Of a stretch of 64,000 nucleotides of DNA, positions 21,791 through 33,552 are shown one piece after another. Position 1 is the stretch's first letter. Every line of letters begins with the position of its first letter. The DNA comes from Amblyomma americanum. Its lineage: Eukaryota > Arthropoda > Arachnida > Ixodida > Ixodidae. The position numbers and the translations under genes are program-made. Below the pieces are notes generated by a model. It saw nothing but the letters and a program-made list of their open reading frames with translations, was not told where the DNA came from and did not search any database. The stretch spans positions 150,907,311 to 150,971,310 of the forward strand of contig NC_135502.1 in NCBI RefSeq assembly GCF_052857255.1. Direction: 5' to 3'.

Positions 21791-22230
21791 CAAATGCAAG
21801 TCTTTAGAGTGCGACTGCCCGTCATATATGCTTTTGAGGATATCTCGAAGCTTACATGCAGACTTCACGACATCACACAACGCACTGAAGGACATATACT
21901 TGTGTTGTCGCCGCCGATGTATGCATCTAAGCGCACGAGTCCGCGGCTGCTCTCAATAACTAACGCCCTTTCTTTTGCTCCCATGGATGAGATTTCTACC
22001 GTACGCATGCGAGCAATGAAATGCAACAGCACGCAAAGCAGCAGAGGCCACTCGCCTCCTGTGATCCACGGACGGCCTTGGCGCCATGCATGCCAGCGGG
22101 CTGGTTCTGGCGGCGACCAGTTCATGTGAGTATGATGCATCTTCCTGACAGGAGTGATTTTTCTGGCAGCAAACAGTCTCTCCGAGCGCGGAAATTTGAA
22201 AAAGCCCAGTGATAATTTTACTATGTATAG
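21791..22230. other. no recognisable gene
   Basis: Moderately GC-rich DNA with short ORFs on both strands, no domain and no repeat seen. Confidence 0.4.
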
Positions 22231-22660
22231 ATACCTAATTTTGGTGGCCTGTTTTCTTCTCTACAATGATGAAGAAGACACTACTATGAATGAATCATCA
22301 TGTGGTGTTTGCTGGGACCTATAAATAATTTATAATTTAATTTTTCTGTCATGCTGTATCGGTTTCAACAGCCGAGTGAAGACTGTGACATCAGAGAGGT
22401 TATGTGTAACGTGAAGCATGTAAAAAATGCGATATAATTCCTGCTTGATCGTTTGAATTCACTACAGTGCTGAAACCAGCCTTCCTTAATAGTCGGAATG
22501 ACAAATGTAGCAGCACCGATTATATTGAAGTTTTTCATGCCTCGCGTGACCTATAGGCTCACTTTCACGTCATAGTCCCCGTTCAAATCTTGAAACTAAA
22601 ACAGCGCGAGAAATTCGATTACAAATTATTTAGCAGTTATGAGAGAATCATCATCACCCG
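22231..22660 (+). mobile_element. truncated copy of a TTAA-type MITE
   Basis: Shares order and sequence with 43633-44149: TAATTTTGGTGGC(C/A)TGTTTTCTT, then AATAATTTATAAT, CGGTTTCAACAGCCGA, CAGTGCTGAAA(C/T)CAGCCTTC and AAATGATTTAGC-like text near the end. The right end is cut off where the palindrome array begins, and no TTAA is preserved at the left. There is no coding capacity. Confidence 0.75.
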
Positions 22661-22680
22661 ATCAAAACGCTCGACAGAAT

Positions 22681-23095
22681 TTTTTGTCGCGCATTTGTCG
22701 CGTGACACAATTTTGTGTCGCAAGACAAACTGTCTTGTCGTGCCTTGTGTCGTGCGACAAGCTTCGTGTCGTGGGTTCTTTCGCGCGACAAAGTTGTTTG
22801 TAGTAGGTTCTGCCGCACGGCAGACATCTTTCCTGCATTTTGTCGTGCGAAGAAGGTCCCTGTCGCAGCATTTGTCGCGCGACAGGTGTCTGTCGCAGGT
22901 ACTGTCGCGCGACAGAGGGAGTCGTGCCGCGCGACAGAGATTGCGTGCCTCAGCAATGTTGCCTGTCGTGGGTTCAGTCGCGCGACAGACTTCTATCGCG
23001 CCTCTTTTCACGCGACAAAAGTACCTGTCGAGCGGCCTGTCGCGCGACACAACAGCTTGTCGTGGGATATGCCGCGCGACAGAACCTGTCGTGGG
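22681..23095. repeat. array of GTCGCGCGAC palindromes, about 31-bp period
   Basis: About twelve copies of a 10-bp self-complementary core. Exact GTCGCGCGAC at 22874, 22904, 22978 and 23039, with near matches at 22697, 22749, 22780, 22812, 22842, 22926, about 23007 and 23071. Centre-to-centre distances are 31, 32, 30, 32 and 30 through the middle, with two 52-bp gaps. Between cores a half motif TGTCG(T/C)GGGTTC recurs. CpG density is very high. Long open frames exist on both strands (for example minus 22637-23374), as expected for a CG-rich repeat lacking TA-rich stops. Confidence 0.9.
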
Positions 23096-23175
23096 AATAT
23101 GTGTGGGATTCGCACCGACGACCTTTCGCCCCCAAACCGTGCATTCCGGGGACTTCCAGACAGCCATAAGGCCTA
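23096..23175 (-). repeat. degenerate tRNA-like segment
   Basis: On the minus strand GGTCGTCGGTGCGAATCCCAC looks like a tRNA T-arm: the B-box GGTGCGAATCC differs from the consensus GGTTCGANTCC mainly at one base, and an anticodon-arm-like GGTTTGGGGGCGAAAGG precedes it. No full cloverleaf can be drawn. It may be the head of a SINE that abuts the palindrome array. Confidence 0.35.
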
Positions 23176-24682
23176 ATCGTTTGTCGCAGAGGGTTCCGGA
23201 TGCGGTCAAACAATTCCTCTTGTTGTAATGCACACGTTTATAAAATTCGTTAACTGATATATAAGGAGGAAACATACCGGATATAGCGAAGGTGGCTGTA
23301 AATCGCAATAGTAGTGCAAAATCTTTGAAGTAGATGACGCTGATTGTATCTTGGAACGAATGTTTCCGAAACAAAACGCCCTCAGATGTTTGTATTTTGT
23401 CTTCTCCACGTTTGCTCTCGTAGCTAACGCTCTTAAGTCCAACGCTGATGCATTGTTGGCGGAGAATTTTTTTAGCGGCAGTGACGTGGTGCTTATCTTA
23501 AAATAGCAAAAAAAAACTTTACGACGTCGTTCATTGCCTTCACTAAAAATTTCATGACGGTGACACGAAAATGTCGCTAAATATAGACAACAACGTATGC
23601 AGCCGAAGGTGAAATGCGGCGGCCGGCGAGTTTGAACCGATTTGATTCTCGGTCGAAATGAGAATAAAGTCTTGGGACTGACGTCAACCGCGCGCTTTAA
23701 AGAGTTTCGCCTGCTTTGACACAGTCTAGCTCCTGTGCACCCGCGCTCGGTCCTCTAAACTACTCTGGTCTCAGTGTGACTGTGTGCTATGACAATCTGA
23801 GCGAAAAGGAGGATGTCTGGGGGTTTTGATGTGCACCACGGCCATACAGTTGAGTGATATGATAACGTACGGGCGCGGCATGCCAGCCTGAATACCGGCC
23901 GCCAGCGTCAGAAAAATGCGACAGTAATGTTTGTTCAAGTCCATACTAAGCCGTCGGATGGAGTATCGTTGGCCAATATCCAGTCGTTGGTAGAAGCGAT
24001 AACAGGAATACAAACAAATGTCTCCCCACGGCGCCTTTAATTGCTGCTGCTCAATCATGGCTGTCCTGGTCTCAGCTGGCTCCGCTCCTGAAGGTGTTGC
24101 GGAAATCGAGCATATCTTTGTTTTACTATGAGACGAGGTTGACAGTAAAACTATGACGAGAGCAGCACCTACGCGCTAGCCAGTTTCGAAGTGCACTCAG
24201 CTGCTGGATCGATGTGAAACTGGCTAGTCTTAGCGACGACTAGGGCAGCCAGGGGGTAGTGCGTAGTTCATTGCCCGGCGCGCCCGCGGGCGGCGTTGTT
24301 CCCGAAAGCTCGCCTCGCTCACTCCGGCTGGCTCACTGATTGGCTCAACAACTTGCGACCTTCACTCGGAAGGCTGGAAAATTGAGAAGCGAGCGGATGG
24401 CGCTGCGACTGAGCGATACTTTATGCCCACGTTTGCAGTACTGGTGAACAACCTTTAACGCCCATATGCTTGGGTTATCGGCTGCGTTGCGGCGAGTCTT
24501 AGTTAAGATCGTCCGCGACGCCATCGTCACCGTCCGTGACATACCAGCTGAGAACTTTAATTCCAGTACGTGCCGAAACAGCTCGTATTTATAGTAGGGA
24601 TACGAACTCGAAAACACGGCTGCTTCGATGCGCTAGTGGGCTCTTGCTTGTTAAACTACACGCGATCAGGATGCGGTGTTAG
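23176..24682. other. no recognisable gene
   Basis: Short ORFs only. A G+C-rich patch lies near 24270-24310. No repeats shared with other parts of the window were seen. Confidence 0.4.
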
Positions 24683-24958
24683 CTAAAGTGAGACGCAAGT
24701 ACCGACGTAGTTTCGTAACGCAGTTGATATCAAAGCAATGCGCTTGTACTGGTCACCGATTAAGCTGTTAATTTTCATGATCTCCGGTGAGCGTGCCAGT
24801 GCCGCGCAAATTAATGCATCGCAGCTACTCTCCATCGTGCCAATTGCGTTCAACTTATCCACGATATTCGTCAGCTTGAGATACGGCTGTTTTCTTCGCT
24901 GTTTTTGTCGCAACTTAGTGATTTTCAGTAGTGTTGAAATCTGGGTCAGTTGGTACAT
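24683..24958 (-). CDS. 91-residue ORF at the end of a PLE, unknown
   Basis: Starts MYQLTQIST right where the PLE at 24960 ends, followed by a basic segment (KLRQKQRRKQPYLKL) and a hydrophobic-amphipathic C-terminal half. No known domain. The first codons ATGTACCAACTGACCCAG nearly repeat ATGTACCAACTTGCCCAG at 58738, which lies just after the left direct repeat of the PLE at 58-61 kb, so the start may be the 5' end of a second, tandem PLE unit fused to other DNA. It could also be a host exon. I cannot decide. Confidence 0.3.
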   Translation of the reverse strand: MYQLTQISTLLKITKLRQKQRRKQPYLKLTNIVDKLNAIGTMESSCDALICAALARSPEIMKINSLIGDQYKRIALISTALRNYVGTCVSL

Positions 24959-25126
24959 GTTCAGGAGTAAAACCAGTCAAAAAACGGGACACAGCGAAGA
25001 GACGAGGCACACACACGACGACTGGACTAGCAACTGTGCTTGTTAGAAGAAAACAGACTCCCAGGAAAAGTGCAAAGTTTGCGCAGCTCAGTTAACAGCA
25101 ATCTACATCAAAAGATAAGCTGTAAT

Positions 25127-25555
25127 CTAACGCCGTTGCGAAAGGAAGCTAAGTTCCTTCTGCATGAGGTAGATAGAAGGACTGCTGATGCAATCTCCTC
25201 CTTGAATACTAATGAAGAACGCTTCGAACATTTCGCGCTCAAGTTTTCCTTTGCCTCTGCCGACAATACTAACATTGGAAAATAGCGGGTAGCAACCGCA
25301 TTCCCGGCAATGTCGAGGCAAGTTAGCGCCGTCAGTAGGGGACAGAGAGTTGTGGTGTTCTCTTAGTCTGTCATTAATACATCGGCCTGTTTGCCCAATG
25401 TACACTTTTTCGCAGGTCAACGGAATTTTGTAAACAACACCTGTGGCACAGTTGACGTAGCGGTTTTCATGTTGCGTCGAACAAACCGGCCGATAAGTCC
25501 TGCCACGTGCAACACGTGAGCACAGGCGTGAAAGTTTGCAGAGAGCTGAAAACAC
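25127..25555 (-). pseudogene. PLE GIY-YIG endonuclease
   Basis: 142 open residues. The nuclease signature is VVYKIPLTCEKVYIGQTGRC, where the second half (YIGQTG) is the YIG part of the fold and the first Tyr lies in VVYKI. INDRLREH supplies the conserved Arg, and LEREMFEAFFI the metal-binding Glu. Cys residues CATG and CREC (residues 37 and 85 or so) fit the zinc-binding linker found in PLEs. The enzyme nicks DNA for target-primed reverse transcription. It is out of frame with the RT. Confidence 0.88.
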
Positions 25556-25720
25556 AACATTGACGCCCTACTTTCCGGCGACCTTTTTGATGGTGTGGGC
25601 GACTTTATGCACATAAGGCATGACTTCAAAATTTCTCTTTTCCACTGTCTTTGGATAAACCCTTTTGACGTCTCGAACCTTTATCTTTTGCAGGAGCGTT
25701 TCGGCCACTGCCCTCAGAAG

Positions 25721-26704
25721 TTATTTTGGAAAACCGGCCGCCTCCAAACGTTCATACTGGTTATAGAAGCTAGTCTTCATGCTGTGGTGGCAACTCTTTT
25801 GCAGTGCATTACGGAAGCAGTTAGTAGCAATCCCCCTCTTGACAATCTTGGAATGAGCTGACGAATACGGTAATAAGGACTTTTTAGTTCTAGGCATGAA
25901 GCACCAGCAAACATGGCCATCGTCACGAAATGTTAATTGAAGTTCTAAAAATCTTATCGAGTGGTTAGCGGGTAGTTCATATGTAAAACTGAGGGCACTC
26001 GAGCAAGCTTTAAAAGCTGTCAAAATCTGGTTTACAACCACATGCAATGAGTCACTGGGTGAAAGATTCAAAAGAATCAGGAAATCATCAACATATCTAA
26101 AAATTCTGCACATTTGTTTGTCAAAAAGAACGCCTTGCAACGTGTTGTCAAACTTTGCTAAAAATATATGGCACAATACTGGTGCTACGCTTGCCCCAAT
26201 ACAGATTCCTTTTTTCTGCACGTACATGCCATCCTTAAAATCAACAACTGTGGAATAAAGATAAATCGTTAACAGCTCAAGGAACGTATCCACAGAAACG
26301 CCACAAGCATTTTGAAAGGCGACTTGACCCTGCTGTTCAATCAGCTCACGCACCGCAACAAATAGATCACCATGGGGGATGCTGTAAAACAAGTCCTCAA
26401 TGTCAATGGAAAACGCACTGTTGGCTCCAGGGATGCCTTTGTCCAGAACTTCAATCACTGCAGCCGTGCTCGCAACACAGTAAGGGTCCTGAACAGTGAT
26501 GGACTGTAGATGTGTCTGCAAATACTGGCCCACTAACTTCTGCCACGTGCCTGCCTCTGTCACAATGGCTCTCAAAGGGCAGTCAGCCTTGTGCGTTTTT
26601 GCAGAGAAAAACACGCGGAGGCGATTCCCTTTGCAATTCTTCACCCTTTGAGACAGGCTGTCCAGGTTGTTGGCCAACAGAAGTCTCATAGCTGCGGACT
26701 TCAA
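25721..26704 (-). pseudogene. PLE reverse transcriptase
   Basis: 327 open residues. In order: FFSAKTHKADCPLRAIVTE (PLE RT motif region), AFSIDIEDLFYSIPH (motif A with the first catalytic Asp), GICIGASVAPVLCHIFLAKFD (motif B), FRYVDDFLIL (motif C, intact YVDD), and the thumb region ending SSAHSKIVKRGIA. PLE RTs are related to telomerase RT and copy the element RNA at the insertion site. Upstream RT sequence continues in another frame beyond 26704, and the link to the endonuclease is also out of frame, so the product would be partial. Confidence 0.92.
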
Positions 26705-26990
26705 TTTCGAGGAGTTGCGCTTCGCGGCTGGAAGTTCCTGCCAAAGGCCGCCAAGGCCTTCTCACCAAACCTGTCCGTGGGAAGCACCACAAAACCGCCT
26801 TCTTTATCCGCCTGAAGAAGTGTCAACTCGTTTTCTGTGAAGTAGTCCACAACTCGATGAAGAATGTGGTTACTGTGCCGTTTCTGCTTTCCATCTGCAT
26901 TGCAAACGGCATCAAACGAAATTGCATTCTGTCAACACCGTCGTCTGCTCCGTCGTCTGCTAGGGCATCCGGGTCACTTCAGGGGATCAC

Positions 26991-27764
26991 AGGATCGCAG
27001 CTTCTACAAACGACATGCCAGAAAAAGTAACTGAAAGGGCTTTAGTATTCTTAAATAATCTAAAAATAATTTAAAAGAAATGCAGTGTCTTTGTTGTGAA
27101 GATAATATAAATATTCATGGTTTAAAAAACAAATTTTTTGTCGGTTGCAGTTTTTTCACGGACACGAAAGCGCAGCCGTCGGCGCCATTGCAGCGCAACC
27201 GACGCGTCGTGTTTTGTATTATTCGCCTCTTTGAGGCATTGCTTGAGTACTTATACGGCGGACACGTGTGAAGAACTCATTAAATCGGAAGGTGAGCAGG
27301 AGTGTGTTTTGGAAGCCAACGACCAGGATTTCGGCCTGTCAACATTGGCGAGTTTCAACGGGTAAGCCATGAAGAAAGACAGCGCTGCGACGTCTTGTCA
27401 TCTGTAAAGGGAACAAAGACTCCTGCGCCGTTTTACTAAGCCTGGATGAATCGCATGGCTGGTGAGTCCCGCTCTGCGTTTCTTTGCTAATGATCTGTAT
27501 TCACACGCGCTATTTGTATGCGGCTATATAGAGATGTGAGTGGAGGCAGTCCGCCTGCGGTTGCCGCAGCTATAATGTGGCGCCAAAAAACCAGGGCCTA
27601 TATCCTGCATGGGAAGTGTTGTTCTCATTGTCTTTATGTGGATTTAGTACTCGCGTGCCGTGGTAAATAAAAATGGCACCAGATATCACAACAGAGTTAC
27701 GCTTTCGCGTGCTAGCGCTTCGACACTCGGTGCAAAATCATGGATTTGCACTGCGTAGAAGACT
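26991..27764. other. CpG-rich promoter-like stretch, no firm gene
   Basis: About 27150-27280 is richer in CpG than its surroundings (ACGCGTCGTG, CGCCATTGCAGCGC). A possible splice donor, ACGGGTAAGCC, lies at 27358. It could hold a 5' UTR exon of a plus-strand gene. Nothing proves transcription. Confidence 0.25.
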
Positions 27765-27839
27765 ATGAGCGAGAAGTGCCGCGCGGCGGAGCGCTCGCGC
27801 TATGCCAGCTGCGATCAGACACCGCACTTTTTGCTCAGG
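27765..27839 (+). CDS. possible first coding exon of a host gene
   Basis: ATG followed by 25 open codons (MSEKCRAAERSRYASCDQTP) in locally CpG-rich sequence, ending at CAGG|GTTAGT, a plausible donor. The protein is not recognised. Possible later exons on the same strand are listed at 30551, 44887, 45404, 49669 and 50406. Connecting them is an inference. Confidence 0.25.
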
Positions 27840-30550
27840 GTTAGTACTCATCGGATTAGTGTTTGTGCCTTAATATGCATCATACTAAATTCTGAGACAG
27901 TGATTGCATGCGAAAGGCTAGTTCATATTCATCGCCTTATCATTTGTAAACTTGTCTGTGCTTCCCCAGTGTAACAGAATTTGAGGCAGTGTTATGTCAA
28001 AGTTAGATCAATCTTGCGTTTCCTGCGCTGTAAACGTTGATGCTTCCTCTCCTTCTGAGCACTGCGAGCTGTCGGAGATGCAACTGCACAATTATTTAGG
28101 ATTTCTACCTTTTTGCTATGTCCCTCGCTTTTGCGGCCCGCATTCAAGTCGTTCGCCATTGTCGATGGTTTTTTTGTTACTTATTTTCGTTTTGTTATTT
28201 ATTGTTGGTTGCGTGCCATCAGCTGTGGTGCCGGCGATTCTCCGAGCTCAGAACTCTTCCCAGGCACGGGATCCTACCCACAGACCTTCCTTCGCCGCAC
28301 TCACCAGTGTTCATTGGTATTTTTTTGTTTCTCTCGCCCTTACTTGCATGGCCAGTCGACAAATTTGTGCAGCTTTTAATTGTATGCAGATTTGTTAAAT
28401 GCGCTAGCAATTTTTTTATGATGCTAAGCTGTGCTGTGAGATATCAAGCTTCTTGCTAGTGAAGGCATGCTTTTTTCCATTCTCTCTTCTCTTTTAACCA
28501 AGGCAGACTGGTTGCAACTTTCAAATTAATACCTAGACATTGGTTCAAGGCACCATGATAGGAATTAATGAAAACCTGCACATCCTATATTCAAATTGGT
28601 GTGCGGCATATCAGCCAGCTCATCTTTCAGTGTGGTTATAACAGTCATTGTGTCTCTTCTCAAAGAGTGATTATGGGTGCATTACATAAAATCTGTTCAT
28701 TTGTTTTGTCGTGGGCTAGCTCATTGGTTTTTTATTTTCCTATACTACGTCTAAGTTTAGCTCTTAAAGCAGTAGACGATTTTCTTTCTTGTCATTCATG
28801 ACAGACATGGCTACAGCCACTGACAGCTGTTGCTCTGGATGTATTTATTTGCAGTTGCCAGCGGCCAGCATCTATTGGGCCATGCGTGCTTCCTGCCTTC
28901 GGCTGTGTCATCCCTCCTGATCCGTTCATGGTAGTTATTCTTTTTCAGTGATGCATATCTTAACTGCCTATTTAGAAAAATATTTTCAATATAGGCTTGC
29001 AGCTAGGTTTAGAAATGCATGAAACTCTACATGCACTTCAGAGCAGTACCTCAGCTTATAATTACCGGAACTGTAGACTTGTACATATTATAGTCGCTGA
29101 TGTAGCTCTTGACGCAGCTGCTGTTAACATAAACGTGCTTTGACATTGCACACCTGTTGTCTGGTATGCATATGTGTCCTCGAAAAGGACCTATATGTTC
29201 ATTTATCCCTTAAAAAACATTGTGCTCTACAATGATGGTTTACCAGTATTTCTGATACAGAGACCAAATTGTCAGTCAGTAATGTAACATTGCACGATGA
29301 CACCAATTCTTGTATGGCATAGCATCCTTGCAATGCACTGGGCAAGCTGCTGTCAGCACAGATTTATTGCTGGTTTATTTCCATAGCATATGGTTATACT
29401 GCACAGTTTGTACCTCTACCTTCTTAAAGCTGTATACTTAAAAAATTTAAAATTAGTTGAAGGAAAATTCAAGGAAATGTAACAGTAACTGTCTCACATT
29501 TTGGTGGACACTTGAACCGTGATATAAGGGAGGGATATAGAAGGGAAGTAATGAAGAGCTGATGCCCATGTTAGGTGCCCCTCTTTAGTTAAACATACCT
29601 CGCAATTAACTCATTTGGTGCAAAACATACATAGGACTTGCACGCTCACCTGCACCCTCATGTCAGTAAAATAAAGTACCAATGTTGCCGTACTTTAGAG
29701 ATTTGCTCTTAAAAGCGCAGCTGACTGCTGCTCAAAGTTGAGAGCAAAAATATGTCTACTTTTCCTCATGTGCAGTCTGCGGTGCTGGTGCCATTCGCAA
29801 TGGTGATTGCCATTGAGTTGCATGATGCGCAGTGCATTCCTGGAGTTAGTGATTTTGTCTGTTGTGTGAATGTGCTGATAAATTTAGTGCATAACAATGG
29901 TTCTCTAGTTCATTTTGGGTAACTGTGTCCTGTGCCACATGCTTCCACCCTTTTTCCTCAAATTTCCTAATCTCATTTAGCCATCTGATTGCCACCCATT
30001 CATGCATTCACCTGCTCTTGGATTCCTCCCAGTGTTTTAGTGTGGTATTGCTTATATCTTCTCTGCATTACACATGCATTGCACTTCCTCTTTTTTTCAT
30101 TTCGTCAAGATATCTGTGTTTCTGTTTCTTGCATAAGCATAAGAGGCGACTCAAGTGCACCATCTGGGCTTGTGATGCAATGTGTAGGGCCCTTCGTTTT
30201 TGAGTAAAACCTGGTTTCTCCCTACTGTTGCACCAATAAAGATTCTTAAAGATCAGGTTCAACGCAATTTCTGTGCAAATGTGCCTGTAAGAAAGTGTGG
30301 TTTGAAGGTGCACAATACCGAAGAACTGCTGGAGTGTAGTGGATGTCAGATAATTCTTCTGACAGATTTTTAAAATAATTCTGGGTATTTTATTTCCCTT
30401 TTAGTTTATTGTTTGTCGGTTGCTTATAATTTTTGGATAAACTGAAAACTACATGTACTGACTGGTATTTCATTCCAATAATTATACCCATTATTATGAA
30501 GCTGTGTTGGAAGGTAGGTGTGCATTTAGGATGCGTGCTTTGAATTTCAG
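27840..30550. other. AT-rich, intron-like DNA
   Basis: Poly-pyrimidine-rich, AT-rich sequence with only short ORFs. No transposon motif was recognised. It has the look of intronic DNA. Confidence 0.4.
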
Positions 30551-30696
30551 TGATTATTTCTGCAATGCAAAATGGAGGACAGGTCTCTGCTGTGCGAGGT
30601 TTTTGCAATGGAGTGAAAGTAGCTGGAGCAGCATTTGCTACTGTGTCACCCAGCCAAACGTTCTCCCACAGACCACTGAGCTTCTATTATATATGG
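30551..30696 (+). CDS. possible internal exon
   Basis: Preceded by TGAATTTCAG (acceptor-like). The open frame reads ISAMQNGGQVSAVRGFCNGV and continues VKVAGAAFATVSPSQTFSH to about 30676. A donor could be CAG|GTCTCT at 30583 or lie further on. Composition (Gly, Ala, Ser, Gln) fits a low-complexity part of a transcription-related protein, but I do not recognise it. Confidence 0.25.
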
Positions 30697-31752
30697 CTTA
30701 AAGCTCGAAGCTCTGGTTGCCCTTTCCGAGGTTTTCAGCATTAACGAGTGCAAGCCCAAGAGCTCAGAGCTAACAAGCAATTGAAACCAAAGAGCTATAC
30801 ACAGTAGTGCTGGGGCCGTGCAGCAAGTCAGTGTGAATTAGGTCGCGATAAACGTGGTTTACTGTAGAAAGCAAGTGTGAAAAAATAGTTGCGCTCACAG
30901 AAACCGCTGTTTTTTTCTTAGTCGGTCATTGAAACAAAGCAATGCATGTAAAAATTGATATCTCACTGATCCCTCAATTTTTTTCCAGCTAAAGACCAAG
31001 AGTTGCATGGAAGTTGTGCAAGCCACCAAGTTGCGTGTGATTTTTGCCAGGGACCTGGAGCAGGCTGGGAAATTAGTGGATGGCCAGTGGTATTCACTCA
31101 GTAAAGCAAGCTTTTTCTTTAAGTACAGTTTTTGGCATGGCATTGCTTAGGGATGCATGCACTAATCTGACTACTCTACGCCCGGCCATGCTTCAAGAAT
31201 AATGAAGTACATGAAAAAAATTGATTGCCAAAAAAAATTGCCGCTTCTGTTATGTTTTTTTCAGGAAAGTATTTGCCATTTAAAGGGCTGTGAAAACCTT
31301 AAAACTTATTATGTGCTTGTTGTGGCTTTTTTTTTTAAATTTCTCCTTCCACGTCTATGTTGGCCTGACCTTGTAGCTTGTCTGCATGAGATTGGCTGCT
31401 ACCTACTGTTCGTTTTTTGTTGCTCCTTTATTGCTTGTCACAATCTTTACTTTGCGTGGCAGTGTCATGCAGTTTGGGAAGTAATCTGATCTTATTTCTG
31501 CATTGGCCTGAAGTGCAAGCTTTTGCATGTGGGGCAGGTTGATGGTTTTTTTTTTGTTTGCTGTAACTGCAATTTGGCCATGAGGGTTAAAGGCTTAGTC
31601 CTTTTTATATTGTGATGCAGTGTCATATACTTCATGCATAATTTAATGAAGTAAGCACTAATTTTTGTAATAAATGAACATTCATTATAGCTGTGGCCAA
31701 TATAAGTGCACTCGACTCTAAAATGGCTGTCTTCCGGCCTTCAGTATTACAT
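30697..31752. other. AT-rich, intron-like DNA
   Basis: No domain-bearing ORF and no recognised repeat. T-rich tracts are common. Confidence 0.4.
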
Positions 31753-32194
31753 CTTAAAACCAGCCGGAAGACACAAAACAGGAAAAGAGATGAGCACAAG
31801 ATGAGGCTGGTCTAACAACTGAACTTTTATTGAAGTAAAGTGGCAAAAGAAGACCTGCAAAGAGACTCAAGCACGCAAAACCCCAAAGCAGTGAGAGGGC
31901 AAAAAACAATCGAAAGGCACTGACGTACTAGTAAACCATCTAAAAAACTAATTCCTTACAGTGAAGGTTCACCGACGATTTAGCCAGGCACTTGTTTTTA
32001 GCCTTACTGATGTAGTAAGCCTCAACTATATCAGTACAGATTTATCACTTCCCTTAAACACTGATGTGCCGCAGAAATCAGGCGTGCAAAGAGAAAGGCC
32101 GTCCTCCGATTGCATTCACGAGATTGAATGTGCAGTGTCAGGTGAAAATTCGCCTTCCTCTCTAAACAGTGAAAGTGCTCTCAGCCAGGCGCAC
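31753..32194 (-). mobile_element. PLE relic A, 3' part (split by an LTR element)
   Basis: On the minus strand this is the 3' end of a PLE: it begins after the GCAC target site, continues a degenerate C-terminal tail and ends CGGCTGGTTTTAAG. The same text, inverted, is found at 41360-42050 (PLE relic B), which confirms the family. The rest of relic A lies beyond the 7.2-kb LTR element at 39427-40290. Confidence 0.85.
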
Positions 32195-33059
32195 TGTGAT
32201 GACCCCCATAATGCGCAGGTCCACATGGGACGGAGAGGCAAAGAGACACCGTATGGCTCAGTTTAAACAAACAGGTATATTCAATAATTACACATGATTA
32301 AGATTATACATCAGAGGCTGGGGCGTCCGAGCTTACGTGCCGACGGCTTCATGGGGGCGATGGAGTGGCTCCGGAGTTGGGCTCGAGCGGTTGCTGGCAG
32401 AAGCTGCACGCCGTCGGGCTTCGGCGCTGAAGGCCCTCTTGGCGGACGATGTCGTCCTGAGCGTGCCTCTTCCGTACTGCTTCTCGATTTTTATATCCTC
32501 TTCTCCACACTCCCTAGGGTGAGGACGCCCACGCCGGAGGGGAAGGAGGGGGGGCTAGGGCTTTCACTTGGGCGCACAAACATACCACCGCATCGTGGTC
32601 TCGCCCCCCTCACGTGTTGAGTCCGCGGGAAAGAAAGTTGTCTTCGAGGTAGCGCATAGCGTCGGCTGTGGTAAGGCGCGCTCTGGCTTGCTGACAGTTC
32701 CCGCGGGTCACCGGCCTCCATTCTCCATCCATCAACTGACACGCCCCTCAAGGTAAGGCGCGCTCTGGCCCGCTGACAGTTCCCTTGTCCTGGAATGTGC
32801 TCGGAAGGGCCGCCCCTGGAACCGCCACGCCAATTGGGGAGGATAAGCCCGTTTCCCCGCGGCGGCGGGTCCGGTTGGGCTTAAACCCCTTCGTTCTGGT
32901 TGTCACTCTCAACGAGCATGGCTGGGTAATTGATGATGCCTGTCATCTGGGTCTCCGTCTACGCCGCGCCGTCGAACGTGGAACCTCGTAGCACACACAA
33001 GGAATGTACCTCGTAGCACACACAAGGAATGTACCTCGTAGCACACAAGGAATGTCACA
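32195..33059 (-). repeat. 3' LTR of the young element
   Basis: 865 bp. Its right part contains three tandem units of CCTCGTAGCACACACAAGGA plus ATGTA at 32984-33057, against four units in the other LTR. Confidence 0.95.
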
Positions 33060-33552
33060 CTCGCTCACCCTCCAGAAGAATGTTCTCCGAACATTTGAGT
33101 CCCTGCAGCTCCCCTTGTCTTTCTGAATCGCCTCGCACAGTGCGTCCGACAAAACACTTTTCGCTGCACTCAACACCACTGCACAACACCATATGCCTCC
33201 GCTGTCATAACTGGCGTCTCCAGGGGCAGCACTGATCTTCTTTTACAGATAAACATGAAACTTAGCACCCAAGCCTCTCCTTTCTAGTCCAAACTGGACG
33301 AAATAAATTTACCACAGTTACAAAGGAGCTCCCACTTCTAGCACGATCACGGCACAGACAAAAATATAGATAACGAAAGGAAGTAGGGCAGGTTCTGCAT
33401 GCGCTCCGCATGCTCTCCTGTGAAGGTGTTACTTAATGACAGAAAGGTTTAACTACTAACTCCGATAACTTAACACATACGCATATAGCAATGTTATGAG
33501 CTGCGGCATTACACAATTCTGACCAGTTCACAACTCCGCTCTGTTTACACCA

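Larger units (their letters stand above)
24960..26990 (-). mobile_element. Penelope-like element (PLE), 5'-truncated
   Basis: A minus-strand element of about 2 kb with a PLE reverse transcriptase followed by a GIY-YIG endonuclease, the defining order of endonuclease-bearing PLEs. The coding sequence starts abruptly near 26930 (VVDYFTENELTLLQADKEGGFVV) and is broken by a frameshift near 26705 and another between 25721 and 25555. The 3' end (plus strand GTTCAGGAGTAAAACCAGTC) resembles the ends of the two PLE relics at 31.75 and 42.05 kb (CTGGTTTTAAG on the sense strand). Its catalytic residues look intact, the reading frame does not. Confidence 0.9.

Noticed and set aside
22681..23095. CRISPR-like array
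   Set aside because: The repeat is a 10-bp palindrome, not a 23-40 bp direct repeat with unique spacers, there are no cas genes, and the context is a eukaryotic genome.
22590..23374. Long ORFs on both strands (212, 153, 109 aa plus; 245, 100 aa minus) as genes
   Set aside because: All run across the CG-rich palindrome array. Absence of stops follows from base composition, the peptides are repeats of the unit in several frames, and both strands are equally open.
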